This document shows positions 1 through 5,613 of a stretch of 21,564 bases of DNA, piece by piece. The translations under genes were made by a program, and so were the position numbers. The DNA is from UBA5734 sp964528645 (GTDB lineage Bacteria > Bacillota > Clostridia > Saccharofermentanales > UBA5734). The first letter of the stretch is position 1. The number at the start of each line of letters is the position of its first letter. The stretch is taken from contig CAZGSR010000041.1 in NCBI GenBank assembly GCA_964528645.1, forward strand, positions 1-21,564, written 5' to 3'. The notes beneath the pieces are model-generated. The model did no database searches. It had not been told where the DNA came from and saw only the letters and a list, made by a program, of their open reading frames with translations.

Positions 1-44
1 AGCTTCTTGATCAGCTCGGAATTGACCTATTACGTAAGAATTAA
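1..44 (+). CDS. Possible 3' end of a gene entering from the left edge
   Basis: Reading from base 3, the plus strand gives a short open tail, LLDQLGIDLLRKN, ending at TAA 42-44. It has the look of a helical protein C-terminus. A second frame (from base 1) is also open up to TAA 58-60, so the frame cannot be decided from this much sequence. An 8-bp inverted repeat (38-45 with 62-69) follows at once and could form the 3' hairpin of such a transcript. No function can be given. Confidence 0.3.
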   Translation, partial: LLDQLGIDLLRKN

Positions 45-69
45 GGTTTTAGTGTCATAATCTTAATTC
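38..69. repeat. AT-rich inverted repeat between converging ends
   Basis: GAATTAAG (38-45) is the exact reverse complement of CTTAATTC (62-69), with a 16-nt loop. It lies just past the stop of the minus-strand gene at 79 and past the possible plus-strand stop at 42-44. That position suggests a shared weak terminator. There is no proper T-tract on either side, so termination is only inferred. Confidence 0.35.
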
Positions 70-78
70 CTTTCCTGG

Positions 79-435
79 TTACCGGATTTTATTCAGACGT
101 TCTGCGCCGCTCACACAGACGAATGCCAGTTTGGCTAGACCCATGCTGAGGAGACCGGTGCCGAGCTGCATACCAGCATTGGCAACGACTTGGATTTGGG
201 TACCCATCTTGTCAACAATCGTGTCACCGATTTCTTTGCGAGCTGCTGCGATTGCCTTTGTGGGATCAGAGTGGATCTGACTGCCAACCTTCCAGCCGAT
301 AGCGCCTTCGAATTCGACAGAAATGATCTGGACCTCCTGATCATCTTTGACGAGGGTGAGTTCACCGGTCTGCTCGAGGGTTGCTTGGGCACGACTGATC
401 TTCTGCTGGAGTTGCTTGAGGTTCTTCTGGTTCAT
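79..435 (-). CDS. Small hypothetical protein, 118 aa
   Basis: I do not recognise this family. ATG at 435 is preferred over the upstream in-frame start at 477 because AAGGAG lies 7 nt before it, and the longer N-terminus (MTPPRCGHRRKET) looks like translated leader. The N-terminal 35 residues are rich in Gln, Lys and Leu and probably helical. A middle block (about 38-60: VKDDQEVQIISVEFEGAIGW) looks like beta strands. The last 35 residues are a Gly/Ala/Met/Leu-rich moderately hydrophobic stretch (GMQLGTGLLSMGLAKLAFVC) that might be a membrane-associating helix. The gene follows the LysM protein gene on the same strand, but an intrinsic terminator (484-518) lies between them, and the 48 nt after that terminator show no AT-rich -10 box. 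Expression may depend on read-through. The open frame and ribosome binding site are clear; the function is unknown. Confidence 0.7.
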   Translation of the reverse strand: MNQKNLKQLQQKISRAQATLEQTGELTLVKDDQEVQIISVEFEGAIGWKVGSQIHSDPTKAIAAARKEIGDTIVDKMGTQIQVVANAGMQLGTGLLSMGLAKLAFVCVSGAERLNKIR

Positions 436-463
436 AGGGGTCTCCTTTCGGCGGTGTCCACAT

Positions 464-495
464 CGAGGTGGAGTCACGGCCGATAAAAAAAGAGG
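464..495. repeat. 32-nt direct repeat, copy A
   Basis: This matches 2679-2710 at 30 of 32 positions, in the same orientation, including an identical run of seven A. The differences are T/C at 469 versus 2684 and C/T at 475 versus 2690. On the minus strand it is the T-tract and the 20 or so bases after a terminator hairpin. The two copies flank the LysM protein gene. Confidence 0.85.
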
Positions 496-518
496 CCGCC
501 TCGTGTGAGACGACCTCT
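484..518 (-). terminator. Intrinsic terminator of the LysM protein gene
   Basis: On the minus strand AGAGGTCGTCTC (518-507) pairs over 12 bp with GAGGCGGCCTCT (502-491), using two G-T wobbles, around an ACAC loop. A T7 tract follows. It lies 69 nt past the stop of the 588-2372 gene and 49 nt before the start of the 118-aa gene. Confidence 0.85.
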
Positions 519-587
519 GAAGGAATTGGATGCTTGGACTAGCTGGATGGAATCATTTTGACTGAATCATTGCGAAAGTGAAGAGAC

Positions 588-2372
588 TCAGGCGATGATC
601 AGCACTTTTCCGGCATAGATCAGGTCAAGATTGGAGATGTTGTTGGCGTTAGCCAGGCTCTGCACGGTCACACCGAATTTGGCAGCGATCGAGGCCAGGG
701 TGTCGCCCGGCTGGATGATGTACTGCTGCTGTTGTGCTGGATTTCGAACCGTACCGCTGACGACCCCGTATTCGGAGAAGTGGTTGTTCTCGAATTGCAG
801 GTAATTCTTTCCATTGATCGTCATGGGTGTCACTGGCAGGATCGCCGTATGACCCTGGGTGTCCATATAGACGATGCCGAGATCACTGATACCAGCGAAT
901 TCATCGACCGGGATCAAGACGGGGATGTTTTTCTTGATGTCGGCATTGTCAACTTCCTTGATCTCGATGCTGCCATCCTCGTAGACTGTTTTCATCATCA
1001 AGCGAATGTTGTAGTCCTTAAGCAGGCTCAGTCCAACAGGCAGCTTGGCCTTCTGTTGGGCTGTGGTCAGATCAAATATTTCGGATTCCAGCCAGACGGT
1101 GATGTTCTTGACGCCGGTTAACCAGATTTCCGGCATTGCCAAGTGATAATTCAAGTATTTTGTCAGGATACCACTGCCATCAGTCGGATTTTCTGTAAGT
1201 GATACAACTTCGAGACGACCACGTATTATGGGCATATTCATTTCATCGGACTTGACTGTCGTAGTTGTTGAATTGCTGTTTGACACGTTGGAATCGGATG
1301 AATCAGTTGCTGTAAGTGTCAGTTTGTCTGTTGATCCGCCCGTAACATCGGCTGGAACAGTTATTTCGACTTCGACATTTGAATAACCTCCATTTCCACT
1401 CAGTGTGATGGAAGAACCTCCAATAATGTTTGTTGACCAGCCATTTTCCGAATCTGTATCAAGCAAATATGTTTTTTCATCTGAAGAAAAGTTTTGGATG
1501 ATGAATTCATATTCGACTGTGTCCCCTGGATCGGCCTCCTGACCTGCTGGCGCGATCACCTGAAGCGCGTTAGGCTCTGTGATCATTTCGGCTGACCGGA
1601 TTTCCCAAGTTTCACCGGCGGCGAGGGTTGCGCGGTTCCACTGTAGCTGATATCCGGCATCGACAAAACTGCTGTCAGCGGTATTGGGCAGATTACCTGC
1701 AGTGGCAAATTGATATCCAGTCCAGTAATTGCCACCAAAATATTGATCTGCCGGAGTCGAACCGGTACCGTAGAAACCCATTAAACCGAATTGAGTCATA
1801 TCGTTGTTACGAACGTAGATCATTTCCAATCCATCGTTCCAGTAGGACCTGGCACTGTCAGCCCCACCAAAATATGTGTCACCGCCATGGATGAATTTCA
1901 GGTTAGAATATGAATCCGAAGAATTGTTAATTAGCCGAAATACCTTGGTCACCATGTAACTACCTGGGACATAGGTAATGATCTGCTGAAATGTGATATC
2001 CCCAGAATCAAGTTGCCAGATTCCAGTGACACTGTTGCCATTCTTTGACAACGTTCCATTGCCAACATCAGTACCATAGGAACCATAGTAATTTGTCACG
2101 TAATGCAGAGATTCACTCCTGCGATCAAAGAATATGTTTGATCCCCAGGCTGTCCCACCATAATATTGGTTTACATAACCAGGTTGTGCAAAGTAAAGAC
2201 CAAGATCACCATTATCATAGACATCCATTCGCAGGGGATCTGAGCCTGAATTACCTCCAAGCGAAATCATATCCATTGCTCCAGCGGCAAAAACTGGTGC
2301 ACATAGCGATACCATGATAAGCAGAATGATTAGTAATGAACTGATCAGAAGATGTGTTTTTTTCTGGATCAT
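588..2372 (-). CDS. Secreted LysM-domain protein, 594 aa
   Basis: This is a predicted exported, cell-wall-associated protein. Residues 1-29 form a signal peptide: a basic MIQKK start, a long Leu/Ile core, and a likely cut after PVFA. The N-terminal half is rich in Tyr, Gly, Asn and Trp with repeated aromatic/Gly patterns (YFGG, YYGG, YWTGYQ), suggesting a beta-rich surface domain I cannot name. Around 275-375 is an Ig-like segment resembling NEW3/CARDB-type domains (ADPGDTVEYEFIIQN, then VPADVTGG). It ends in a Ser/Thr/Asn-rich linker. A further domain of unknown type follows. The last 44 residues are one LysM motif (YIIQPGDTLASIAAKFGV ... AGKVLIIA), which binds peptidoglycan N-acetylglucosamine. 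A QQQQ linker precedes it. The ATG at 2372 is chosen because GGAGG lies 8 nt upstream; the longer frame would begin at a TTG inside that leader. No catalytic motif was seen. Confidence 0.85.
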   Translation of the reverse strand: MIQKKTHLLISSLLIILLIMVSLCAPVFAAGAMDMISLGGNSGSDPLRMDVYDNGDLGLYFAQPGYVNQYYGGTAWGSNIFFDRRSESLHYVTNYYGSYGTDVGNGTLSKNGNSVTGIWQLDSGDITFQQIITYVPGSYMVTKVFRLINNSSDSYSNLKFIHGGDTYFGGADSARSYWNDGLEMIYVRNNDMTQFGLMGFYGTGSTPADQYFGGNYWTGYQFATAGNLPNTADSSFVDAGYQLQWNRATLAAGETWEIRSAEMITEPNALQVIAPAGQEADPGDTVEYEFIIQNFSSDEKTYLLDTDSENGWSTNIIGGSSITLSGNGGYSNVEVEITVPADVTGGSTDKLTLTATDSSDSNVSNSNSTTTTVKSDEMNMPIIRGRLEVVSLTENPTDGSGILTKYLNYHLAMPEIWLTGVKNITVWLESEIFDLTTAQQKAKLPVGLSLLKDYNIRLMMKTVYEDGSIEIKEVDNADIKKNIPVLIPVDEFAGISDLGIVYMDTQGHTAILPVTPMTINGKNYLQFENNHFSEYGVVSGTVRNPAQQQQYIIQPGDTLASIAAKFGVTVQSLANANNISNLDLIYAGKVLIIA

Positions 2373-2422
2373 AGGCGTCCTCCATGTCAATTTTTAATTC
2401 ATAAAGGTAACAATAAGAAAAC

Positions 2423-2451
2423 AAGTTAATAAAACGGACGAAAGTTGACAA
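2423..2451 (-). promoter_or_regulatory. Candidate promoter of the LysM protein gene
   Basis: On the minus strand TTGTCA (2451-2446) and TAACTT (2428-2423) are separated by 17 nt, about 50 nt before the start codon. The -35 is good and the -10 is moderate. A better -10 match (TATAAT twice, about 2566-2577) lies further upstream but has no convincing -35. Confidence 0.4.
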
Positions 2452-2496
2452 CCCAAATGTTCTGGAAAAATCACTCCTTACCCTTGATAATATGTA

Positions 2497-2534
2497 ATCG
2501 CCTTTTTTAAATTTAATATCTGAATCAAGGCGAT
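2497..2534. repeat. 8-bp inverted repeat in the LysM gene upstream region
   Basis: ATCGCCTT (2497-2504) is the exact reverse complement of AAGGCGAT (2527-2534), with a 22-nt AT-rich centre. It lies about 125 nt upstream of the LysM gene start, within the 363-nt gap 2373-2735. It could be an operator or a leader hairpin. Apart from the candidate promoter, copy B of the direct repeat and the microprotein terminator, I see nothing else in this gap. Confidence 0.4.
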
Positions 2535-2678
2535 AGAAAATCATGAATTGTGACATCAATAGATTTATTATATTATATTTTGATGACCTATGCTCATTTG
2601 AACAAGAAATTTGTCAGCACGTAGACACATTAATTAGAAGTCTTTTCTTTTCAGTTTTATCTCTATGTAGATCGTTAC

Positions 2679-2710
2679 CGAGGCGGAGTTACGGCCGATA
2701 AAAAAAGAGG
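2679..2710. repeat. 32-nt direct repeat, copy B
   Basis: This is the partner of 464-495 (30 of 32 identical). On the minus strand it is the T-tract and following bases of the microprotein terminator. The two copies lie about 2.2 kb apart around the LysM gene, although the hairpin sequences before them differ. Confidence 0.85.
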
Positions 2711-2728
2711 ACAGCCGAAGCCATCCTC
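2700..2728 (-). terminator. Intrinsic terminator with TTCG loop, downstream of the microprotein
   Basis: On the minus strand GAGGATGGC (2728-2720) pairs with GCTGTCCTC (2715-2707) over 9 bp with two G-T wobbles around a TTCG tetraloop. Seven T follow. It begins 8 nt after the microprotein stop codon, which supports that short frame as a real transcribed gene. Confidence 0.88.
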
Positions 2729-2735
2729 AGGTTTA

Positions 2736-2915
2736 TTAGCGATTAGATGTTGTCCAGGTAATAACTCTTCGATCGATTTGGCGGATCAGACAATCCTCTA
2801 CTCGGTTCTCGACCTCTTCCCTATCACTGCCATGCGGGCAGGTGTTGATACAGATAGGCGGAAAGCAAATTGGGCGTCCATTAACGGAGACTGGAACGAG
2901 TTTGATGGTTGACAT
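2736..2915 (-). CDS. Cys-containing microprotein, 59 aa, unknown
   Basis: This frame starts at ATG 2915 with AAGGAGG 8 nt upstream and stops at TAA 2736-2738. The protein begins MSTIKLVPVSVNGRPICFPP and ends RRVITWTTSNR. It has four cysteines (17, 22, 26, 42). Three sit in a short, Pro- and Ile-rich block (ICFPPICINTC) before CPHGSDREEVENRVE, an acidic, probably helical stretch. There is no obvious signal peptide or membrane segment. An intrinsic terminator lies 8 nt past the stop, and another terminator (2971-3010) lies upstream, so the gene forms a compact unit. It could be a metal- or disulphide-bonded small protein, or a peptide precursor. No modifying enzyme or transporter gene is adjacent, so a peptide-natural-product reading is not supported. 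The gene call rests on ribosome binding site, frame and terminator; the function is unknown. Confidence 0.68.
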   Translation of the reverse strand: MSTIKLVPVSVNGRPICFPPICINTCPHGSDREEVENRVEDCLIRQIDRRVITWTTSNR

Positions 2916-2970
2916 GAATGTGTCCTCCTTAAGCTTGCATCACTGAATCTGGTCCAGCTGCAGCCGGGAG

Positions 2971-3010
2971 AAAAAGAAAGAGGAGCAATGCACGGTGGCA
3001 AAGCTCCTCT
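2971..3010 (-). terminator. Intrinsic terminator upstream of the microprotein gene
   Basis: On the minus strand AGAGGAGC (3010-3003) pairs perfectly with GCTCCTCT (2986-2979) around a 16-nt loop, and a TTCTTTTTC tract follows. No protein gene ends just before it. The RNA it terminates must come from 3011 upward on the minus strand. Confidence 0.8.
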
Positions 3011-3115
3011 CGAATGTGACGGGTCAGATACCCAGCTAGAATGGGGGGATTGAATGAGATCCTGATTCAGGAACTGTTCTGGAGACCCCCCTGGGCACCG
3101 AAGTATTTTGAATTT
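2971..3115 (-). ncRNA. Candidate structured RNA or leader, unknown class
   Basis: The minus strand here has no credible reading frame but is rich in pairing. CCCAG (3095-3091) can pair with CTGGG (3035-3031) and the run of G beside it with the C run at 3048-3043. TCCTGA-A-TCAGGA forms a palindrome within this loop (3072-3060). The strong terminator at 3010-2971 follows. Two sigma-A-like promoters lie upstream. It could be an independent small RNA or a leader that attenuates the microprotein gene. It does not match the SRP RNA, tmRNA or preQ1 sequence signatures I could recall. The 5' end is a guess. Confidence 0.3.
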
Positions 3116-3192
3116 CGAAGTATTTCGTCCTATACCGCCCTGAAAAAATAATCAAAAATAGGTTCCTATTAGGGCATCCTACTATTGAGTCA

Positions 3193-3219
3193 TTTATACC
3201 AAATATCGAATGAAATCAA
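3193..3219 (-). promoter_or_regulatory. Candidate extended -10 promoter for the RNA/microprotein unit
   Basis: On the minus strand TTGATT (3219-3214) precedes TATAAA (3198-3193) by 15 nt, with a TGG extended -10 element directly before it. A second, weaker pair (TTGATT 3155-3150, TATAGG 3134-3129) lies downstream. A perfect AATAGG/CCTATT palindrome (3157-3170) sits between the two and could be an operator. Apart from the RNA candidate and an 11-bp tandem repeat, nothing else stands out in 2916-3417. Confidence 0.35.
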
Positions 3220-3367
3220 GGCAGCTTTACTGATTTTGAACTCATTCCCTATCCTGTTCGAACTATTCAACGATTTTTTCGGGAGTCTTTTTTATTTGTC
3301 TTTAATCTGTTTATGTGTTATGTGTCATCGTATCATCGCATAGTTTTCTGTATGTATTTATCACTGT

Positions 3368-3389
3368 AGTTACCAAATAGTTACCAAAT
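3368..3389. repeat. Two tandem copies of an 11-nt unit
   Basis: AGTTACCAAAT occurs twice without a gap, about 30 nt beyond the tRNA-Lys terminator on its 3' side. Repeats of this type can be integrase arm sites, but no integrase gene is present. It may also be a simple local duplication. Confidence 0.7.
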
Positions 3390-3417
3390 AGCAAATGCTG
3401 CTTGAATTCACAGGCAG

Positions 3418-3450
3418 CAAAAAACCGCCAAAGCCTACAGCCTCAGCGGT
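3418..3450 (-). terminator. Intrinsic terminator of tRNA-Lys
   Basis: On the minus strand ACCGCTGAGGC (3450-3440) pairs over 11 bp with GCTTTGGCGGT (3434-3424), with some G-T wobbles, around a TGTAG loop. A T-run follows. It starts 7 nt after the CCA end of the tRNA. Confidence 0.88.
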
Positions 3451-3456
3451 TTCGTG

Positions 3457-3532
3457 TGGTGCGCCTTCAGGGACTCGAACCCGGGACCCACTGATTAAGA
3501 GTCAGTTGCTCTACCAACTGAGCTAAAGGCGC
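3457..3532 (-). tRNA. tRNA-Lys(CTT)
   Basis: The 76-nt sequence folds as a complete tRNA. The acceptor arm GCGCCTT pairs with AAGGCGC before the discriminator A and an encoded CCA. The D arm is GCTCAGTTGGTAGAGC. The anticodon stem ACTGA/TCAGT carries loop CTCTTAA, so the anticodon is CTT and it reads AAG lysine codons. The T arm contains GGTTCGAGTCC. It is a single-gene transcript: a perfect promoter lies 25 nt upstream and a strong terminator 7 nt downstream. Confidence 0.96.
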
Positions 3533-3556
3533 GTGGTGTTCAAGCGAACAAGTGCT

Positions 3557-3585
3557 ATTATAGCGATGGCCCATAGGGCTGTCAA
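3557..3585 (-). promoter_or_regulatory. Perfect sigma-A consensus promoter of tRNA-Lys
   Basis: On the minus strand TTGACA (3585-3580) and TATAAT (3562-3557) are exactly 17 nt apart. The -10 ends 24 nt before the first base of the tRNA. The spacer contains a GCCC/GGGC inverted repeat. Confidence 0.92.
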
Positions 3586-3750
3586 CCCAATTTTTCTTCC
3601 CGCAGAGCTGCATTTTCGACTGATTTTCGATCTTTTTCAACGATCGTTCCACGCAGTATTCTGCCTGTGATTAGATTACGGACCGGAGCAAATTTTTCCG
3701 CGATAATGAGGCCATCCTGACAGCTGCTTAGCAAAAGGAAAGGCTCCGTT

Positions 3751-4086
3751 ATGCACATGAATCAGATCTTTCTCACCATATCCCGTCAAAATTATCCCAC
3801 GGAGGTGGAGGAATCTACCAAACCCGTGTTGCTCTGCTTCTGGGCGAACTGGTGTCCCCCCTGCCAGACCGTCCTCAACCGCCTGGATGGTCTGGCCGAT
3901 GACCTGTCTAGTTCGGTTAAACTCGGCCTGGTCAATGTCGACCTGGAACCGGAGATCGTCACCGATCTCGGGATCACCAGCATCCCGACTCTCGTCCTCC
4001 TGTGCGACGGAACAACCCGGACCAGCATCCAGGGCATCAAGACCAAAAGAGATCTCCGCCACCTGATTACAGTCGCTCTGCATTAA
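3751..4086 (+). CDS. Thioredoxin-like protein, 111 aa
   Basis: This is a thioredoxin-fold thiol-disulphide oxidoreductase of classic single-domain length. The active site is WCPPC (W34, C35, C38), where canonical thioredoxins have WCGPC. The Pro-Pro centre is more typical of TlpA/ResA-like and other atypical members. The cis-proline before strand 4 is present in SIPTLVLL (P79). The fold is recognisable from VLLCFWANWC through VNVDLEPEIVTDLGITSIPT. There is no signal peptide, so it is cytosolic. AAAGGAAAGG ends 7 nt before ATG 3751; a second in-frame ATG at 3757 is less well spaced. A weak -10 (GATAAT, 3702-3707) lacks a good -35. No thioredoxin reductase is adjacent. The gene stands alone, ended by the palindrome at 4106-4150. 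Substrates are unknown. Confidence 0.9.
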   Translation: MHMNQIFLTISRQNYPTEVEESTKPVLLCFWANWCPPCQTVLNRLDGLADDLSSSVKLGLVNVDLEPEIVTDLGITSIPTLVLLCDGTTRTSIQGIKTKRDLRHLITVALH

Positions 4087-4105
4087 GGAAAAGCTGCCTC
4101 TCATA

Positions 4106-4150
4106 GGGACCCGGTCCCGATATCGGATTCCGATATCGGGACCGGGTCCC
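4106..4150. repeat. Perfect 21-bp palindrome, 3-nt spacer
   Basis: The 21 bases at 4106-4126 are the exact reverse complement of 4130-4150, with ATT between them. Core words are GACCCGGTCC and CCGATATCGG. It begins 20 nt after the thioredoxin stop and is followed by ATTTTCG, so it may act as a terminator. It shares GGACCGGGTCCCATTT with the smaller palindrome at 4231-4264, so it looks like a member of a dispersed palindromic repeat family. Confidence 0.9.
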
Positions 4151-4230
4151 ATTTTCGTCACAGTCCGCTTTTTTCGACAATCGCGCTGTAAAAACCATCT
4201 TTCCTGACGATAATTGCAGCTTTTTCTGTC

Positions 4231-4257
4231 GACCCGGTCCGTGAAACGGACCGGGTC
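4231..4257. repeat. Perfect 12-bp palindrome related to 4106-4150
   Basis: GACCCGGTCCGT (4231-4242) is the reverse complement of ACGGACCGGGTC (4246-4257), with a GAA loop. The sequence CCATTTG follows, and the GGACCGGGTCCCATTT word is shared with the larger palindrome. Its right arm covers the -35 region expected for the next gene, so it may influence that promoter. Confidence 0.88.
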
Positions 4258-4264
4258 CCATTTG

Positions 4265-4273
4265 TGCTACAAT
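4265..4273 (+). promoter_or_regulatory. Candidate extended -10 element of the SPFH operon
   Basis: TGC followed by TACAAT (4268-4273) forms an extended -10, 30 nt before the start codon. No -35 match is visible because the palindrome 4231-4257 occupies that position. Extended -10 promoters can work without a -35. Confidence 0.4.
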
Positions 4274-4303
4274 TGAATCAGCGACTTTTCTGGAGGTATG
4301 TTT

Positions 4304-5557
4304 ATGGGTATTATCAAGGCAATTGCAAGTGCAGTTGGTGGTTCTCTGGCGGATCAGTGGCTGGAGGTTTTCGAGCCGGATGAGATGAGTGACTCGACTG
4401 TTTTCACGAGTGGGGTCAAGGTGCGGCGGGATGACCGGCGCAATGCCAATGTCAAGGGTACGGAGAACACGGTTTCCAATGGTTCGGTGATCCATGTCTA
4501 CCCTAACCAGTTCATGATGCTGGTGGACGGCGGCAAGGTCGTCGACTACACGGCTGAAGAAGGCTACTACACGGTCAAGGACTCTTCCCTGCCGTCGATG
4601 TTTTCCGGCGGTTTCGGCGACTCGCTCAAGGAGACGTTCAACCGCATCAAATATGGCGGTGTGACACCGACGGCACAGAAGGTTTTCTACATCAATCTGC
4701 AGGAGATCAAGGGCATCAAATTCGGCACGCCAAATCCCCTCAATTATTTCGATGGTTTCTACAATGCAGAGCTGTTCCTGAGAACGCACGGCACGTATTC
4801 GATCAAAATCACCAATCCCCTCCAGTTCTATGCCGAGGCGATCCCGCGAAACAAAAACCGGGTAGAGATCGATGACATCAATGCCCAGTATTTGTCCGAA
4901 TTCCTCGAGGCTCTGCAGGCTTCGATGAACCAGATGTCAGTCGACGGGATCCGGATTTCCCATGTGGCCAGCAAAGGCCGTGAGCTGAGCCAGTACATGT
5001 CCACGACCCTGGACGAAAGCTGGAACAAACTGCGTGGCTTTGAGGTCCAGGCCGTCGGCATCGCCAGCATCTCCTATGATGATGAATCCAAGGAATTGAT
5101 CAACATGCGCAACAAGGGCGCCATGCTCGGTGACCCGTCGGTGCGCGAAGGTTATGTCCAGGGCTCGATTGCGCGCGGGCTGGAAGCAGCTGGCTCAAAC
5201 GAAGCCGGATCTGCCGCGACATTCATGGGCATGGGCATGGGCATGGGCATGCAGGCCGGTGGTGGTTTCATGGGCACAGCGTCCCAGGCCAACCTGCAAC
5301 AGATGCAGCAACAGGCGCAGAACCAGCAGGCTGCCCAGCAATCGCAGCAGGCTCCGGCGAACCAGCCAGCCCAGGCCGCACCAGTAACAGCAGCTGGCAG
5401 CTGGAATTGCCCCGCTTGCGGCAGTGCCAACACCGGAAAATTCTGCTCCGAATGCGGTGGCAAAAAACCGGAAGGATCGTTCTGCACCAATTGTGGTCAC
5501 AAATTCAATGGCGACAAACCGAAATTCTGCCCGGAATGTGGTGCCAAGCAGGACTGA
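4304..5557 (+). CDS. SPFH-domain protein with C-terminal zinc ribbons, YdjI-like, 417 aa
   Basis: Residues 1 to about 300 resemble the SPFH/band-7 domain of the Bacillus subtilis YdjI family (often annotated virion core protein). In B. subtilis this family works with YdjG and YdjH and links the phage-shock protein PspA to the membrane. The body is followed by a Gly/Met run (four GM units, 5225-5248) and a Gln/Ala/Pro-rich linker. The last 51 residues hold two zinc ribbons made of four Cys pairs: CPACG/CSECG and CTNCG/CPECG. There is no transmembrane segment, so membrane contact would come through partners. ATG 4304 is chosen because GGAGG ends 7 nt upstream; the ATG at 4298 would sit 1 nt from it. 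It is the first gene of a three-gene plus-strand operon. The family assignment is by recalled similarity; the membrane-stress role is inferred. Confidence 0.85.
   Translation: MGIIKAIASAVGGSLADQWLEVFEPDEMSDSTVFTSGVKVRRDDRRNANVKGTENTVSNGSVIHVYPNQFMMLVDGGKVVDYTAEEGYYTVKDSSLPSMFSGGFGDSLKETFNRIKYGGVTPTAQKVFYINLQEIKGIKFGTPNPLNYFDGFYNAELFLRTHGTYSIKITNPLQFYAEAIPRNKNRVEIDDINAQYLSEFLEALQASMNQMSVDGIRISHVASKGRELSQYMSTTLDESWNKLRGFEVQAVGIASISYDDESKELINMRNKGAMLGDPSVREGYVQGSIARGLEAAGSNEAGSAATFMGMGMGMGMQAGGGFMGTASQANLQQMQQQAQNQQAAQQSQQAPANQPAQAAPVTAAGSWNCPACGSANTGKFCSECGGKKPEGSFCTNCGHKFNGDKPKFCPECGAKQD
5225..5248 (+). repeat. In-frame hexanucleotide repeat, ATGGGC x4
   Basis: Four exact tandem copies of ATGGGC encode Met-Gly repeats at the junction between the SPFH body and the Gln-rich linker. 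Since the unit is 6 nt, copy-number change would alter linker length but not the frame. Confidence 0.9.
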
Positions 5558-5613
5558 GGACTTAACAGTCCGGCCAAGCATTCACCATCACAGATAGGGG
5601 GTGACGACAACCG

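Noticed and set aside
2251..2559. 102-codon minus-strand frame overlapping the start of the LysM gene
   Set aside because: It runs over the LysM ribosome binding site and signal peptide in another frame and has no Shine-Dalgarno of its own.
2400..2560. Riboswitch upstream of the LysM gene
   Set aside because: The 8-bp inverted repeat is isolated, and no conserved motif of a riboswitch class I know was seen.
2798..3001. 67-codon minus-strand frame in the microprotein region
   Set aside because: It starts inside the terminator loop at 2987-3002 and overlaps the 59-aa frame, which has much better start and stop context.
3676..4789. Two minus-strand frames (161 and 240 codons) across the thioredoxin and SPFH genes
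   Set aside because: They run through the perfect palindromes at 4106-4257 and oppose two better genes; the proteins have no recognisable features.
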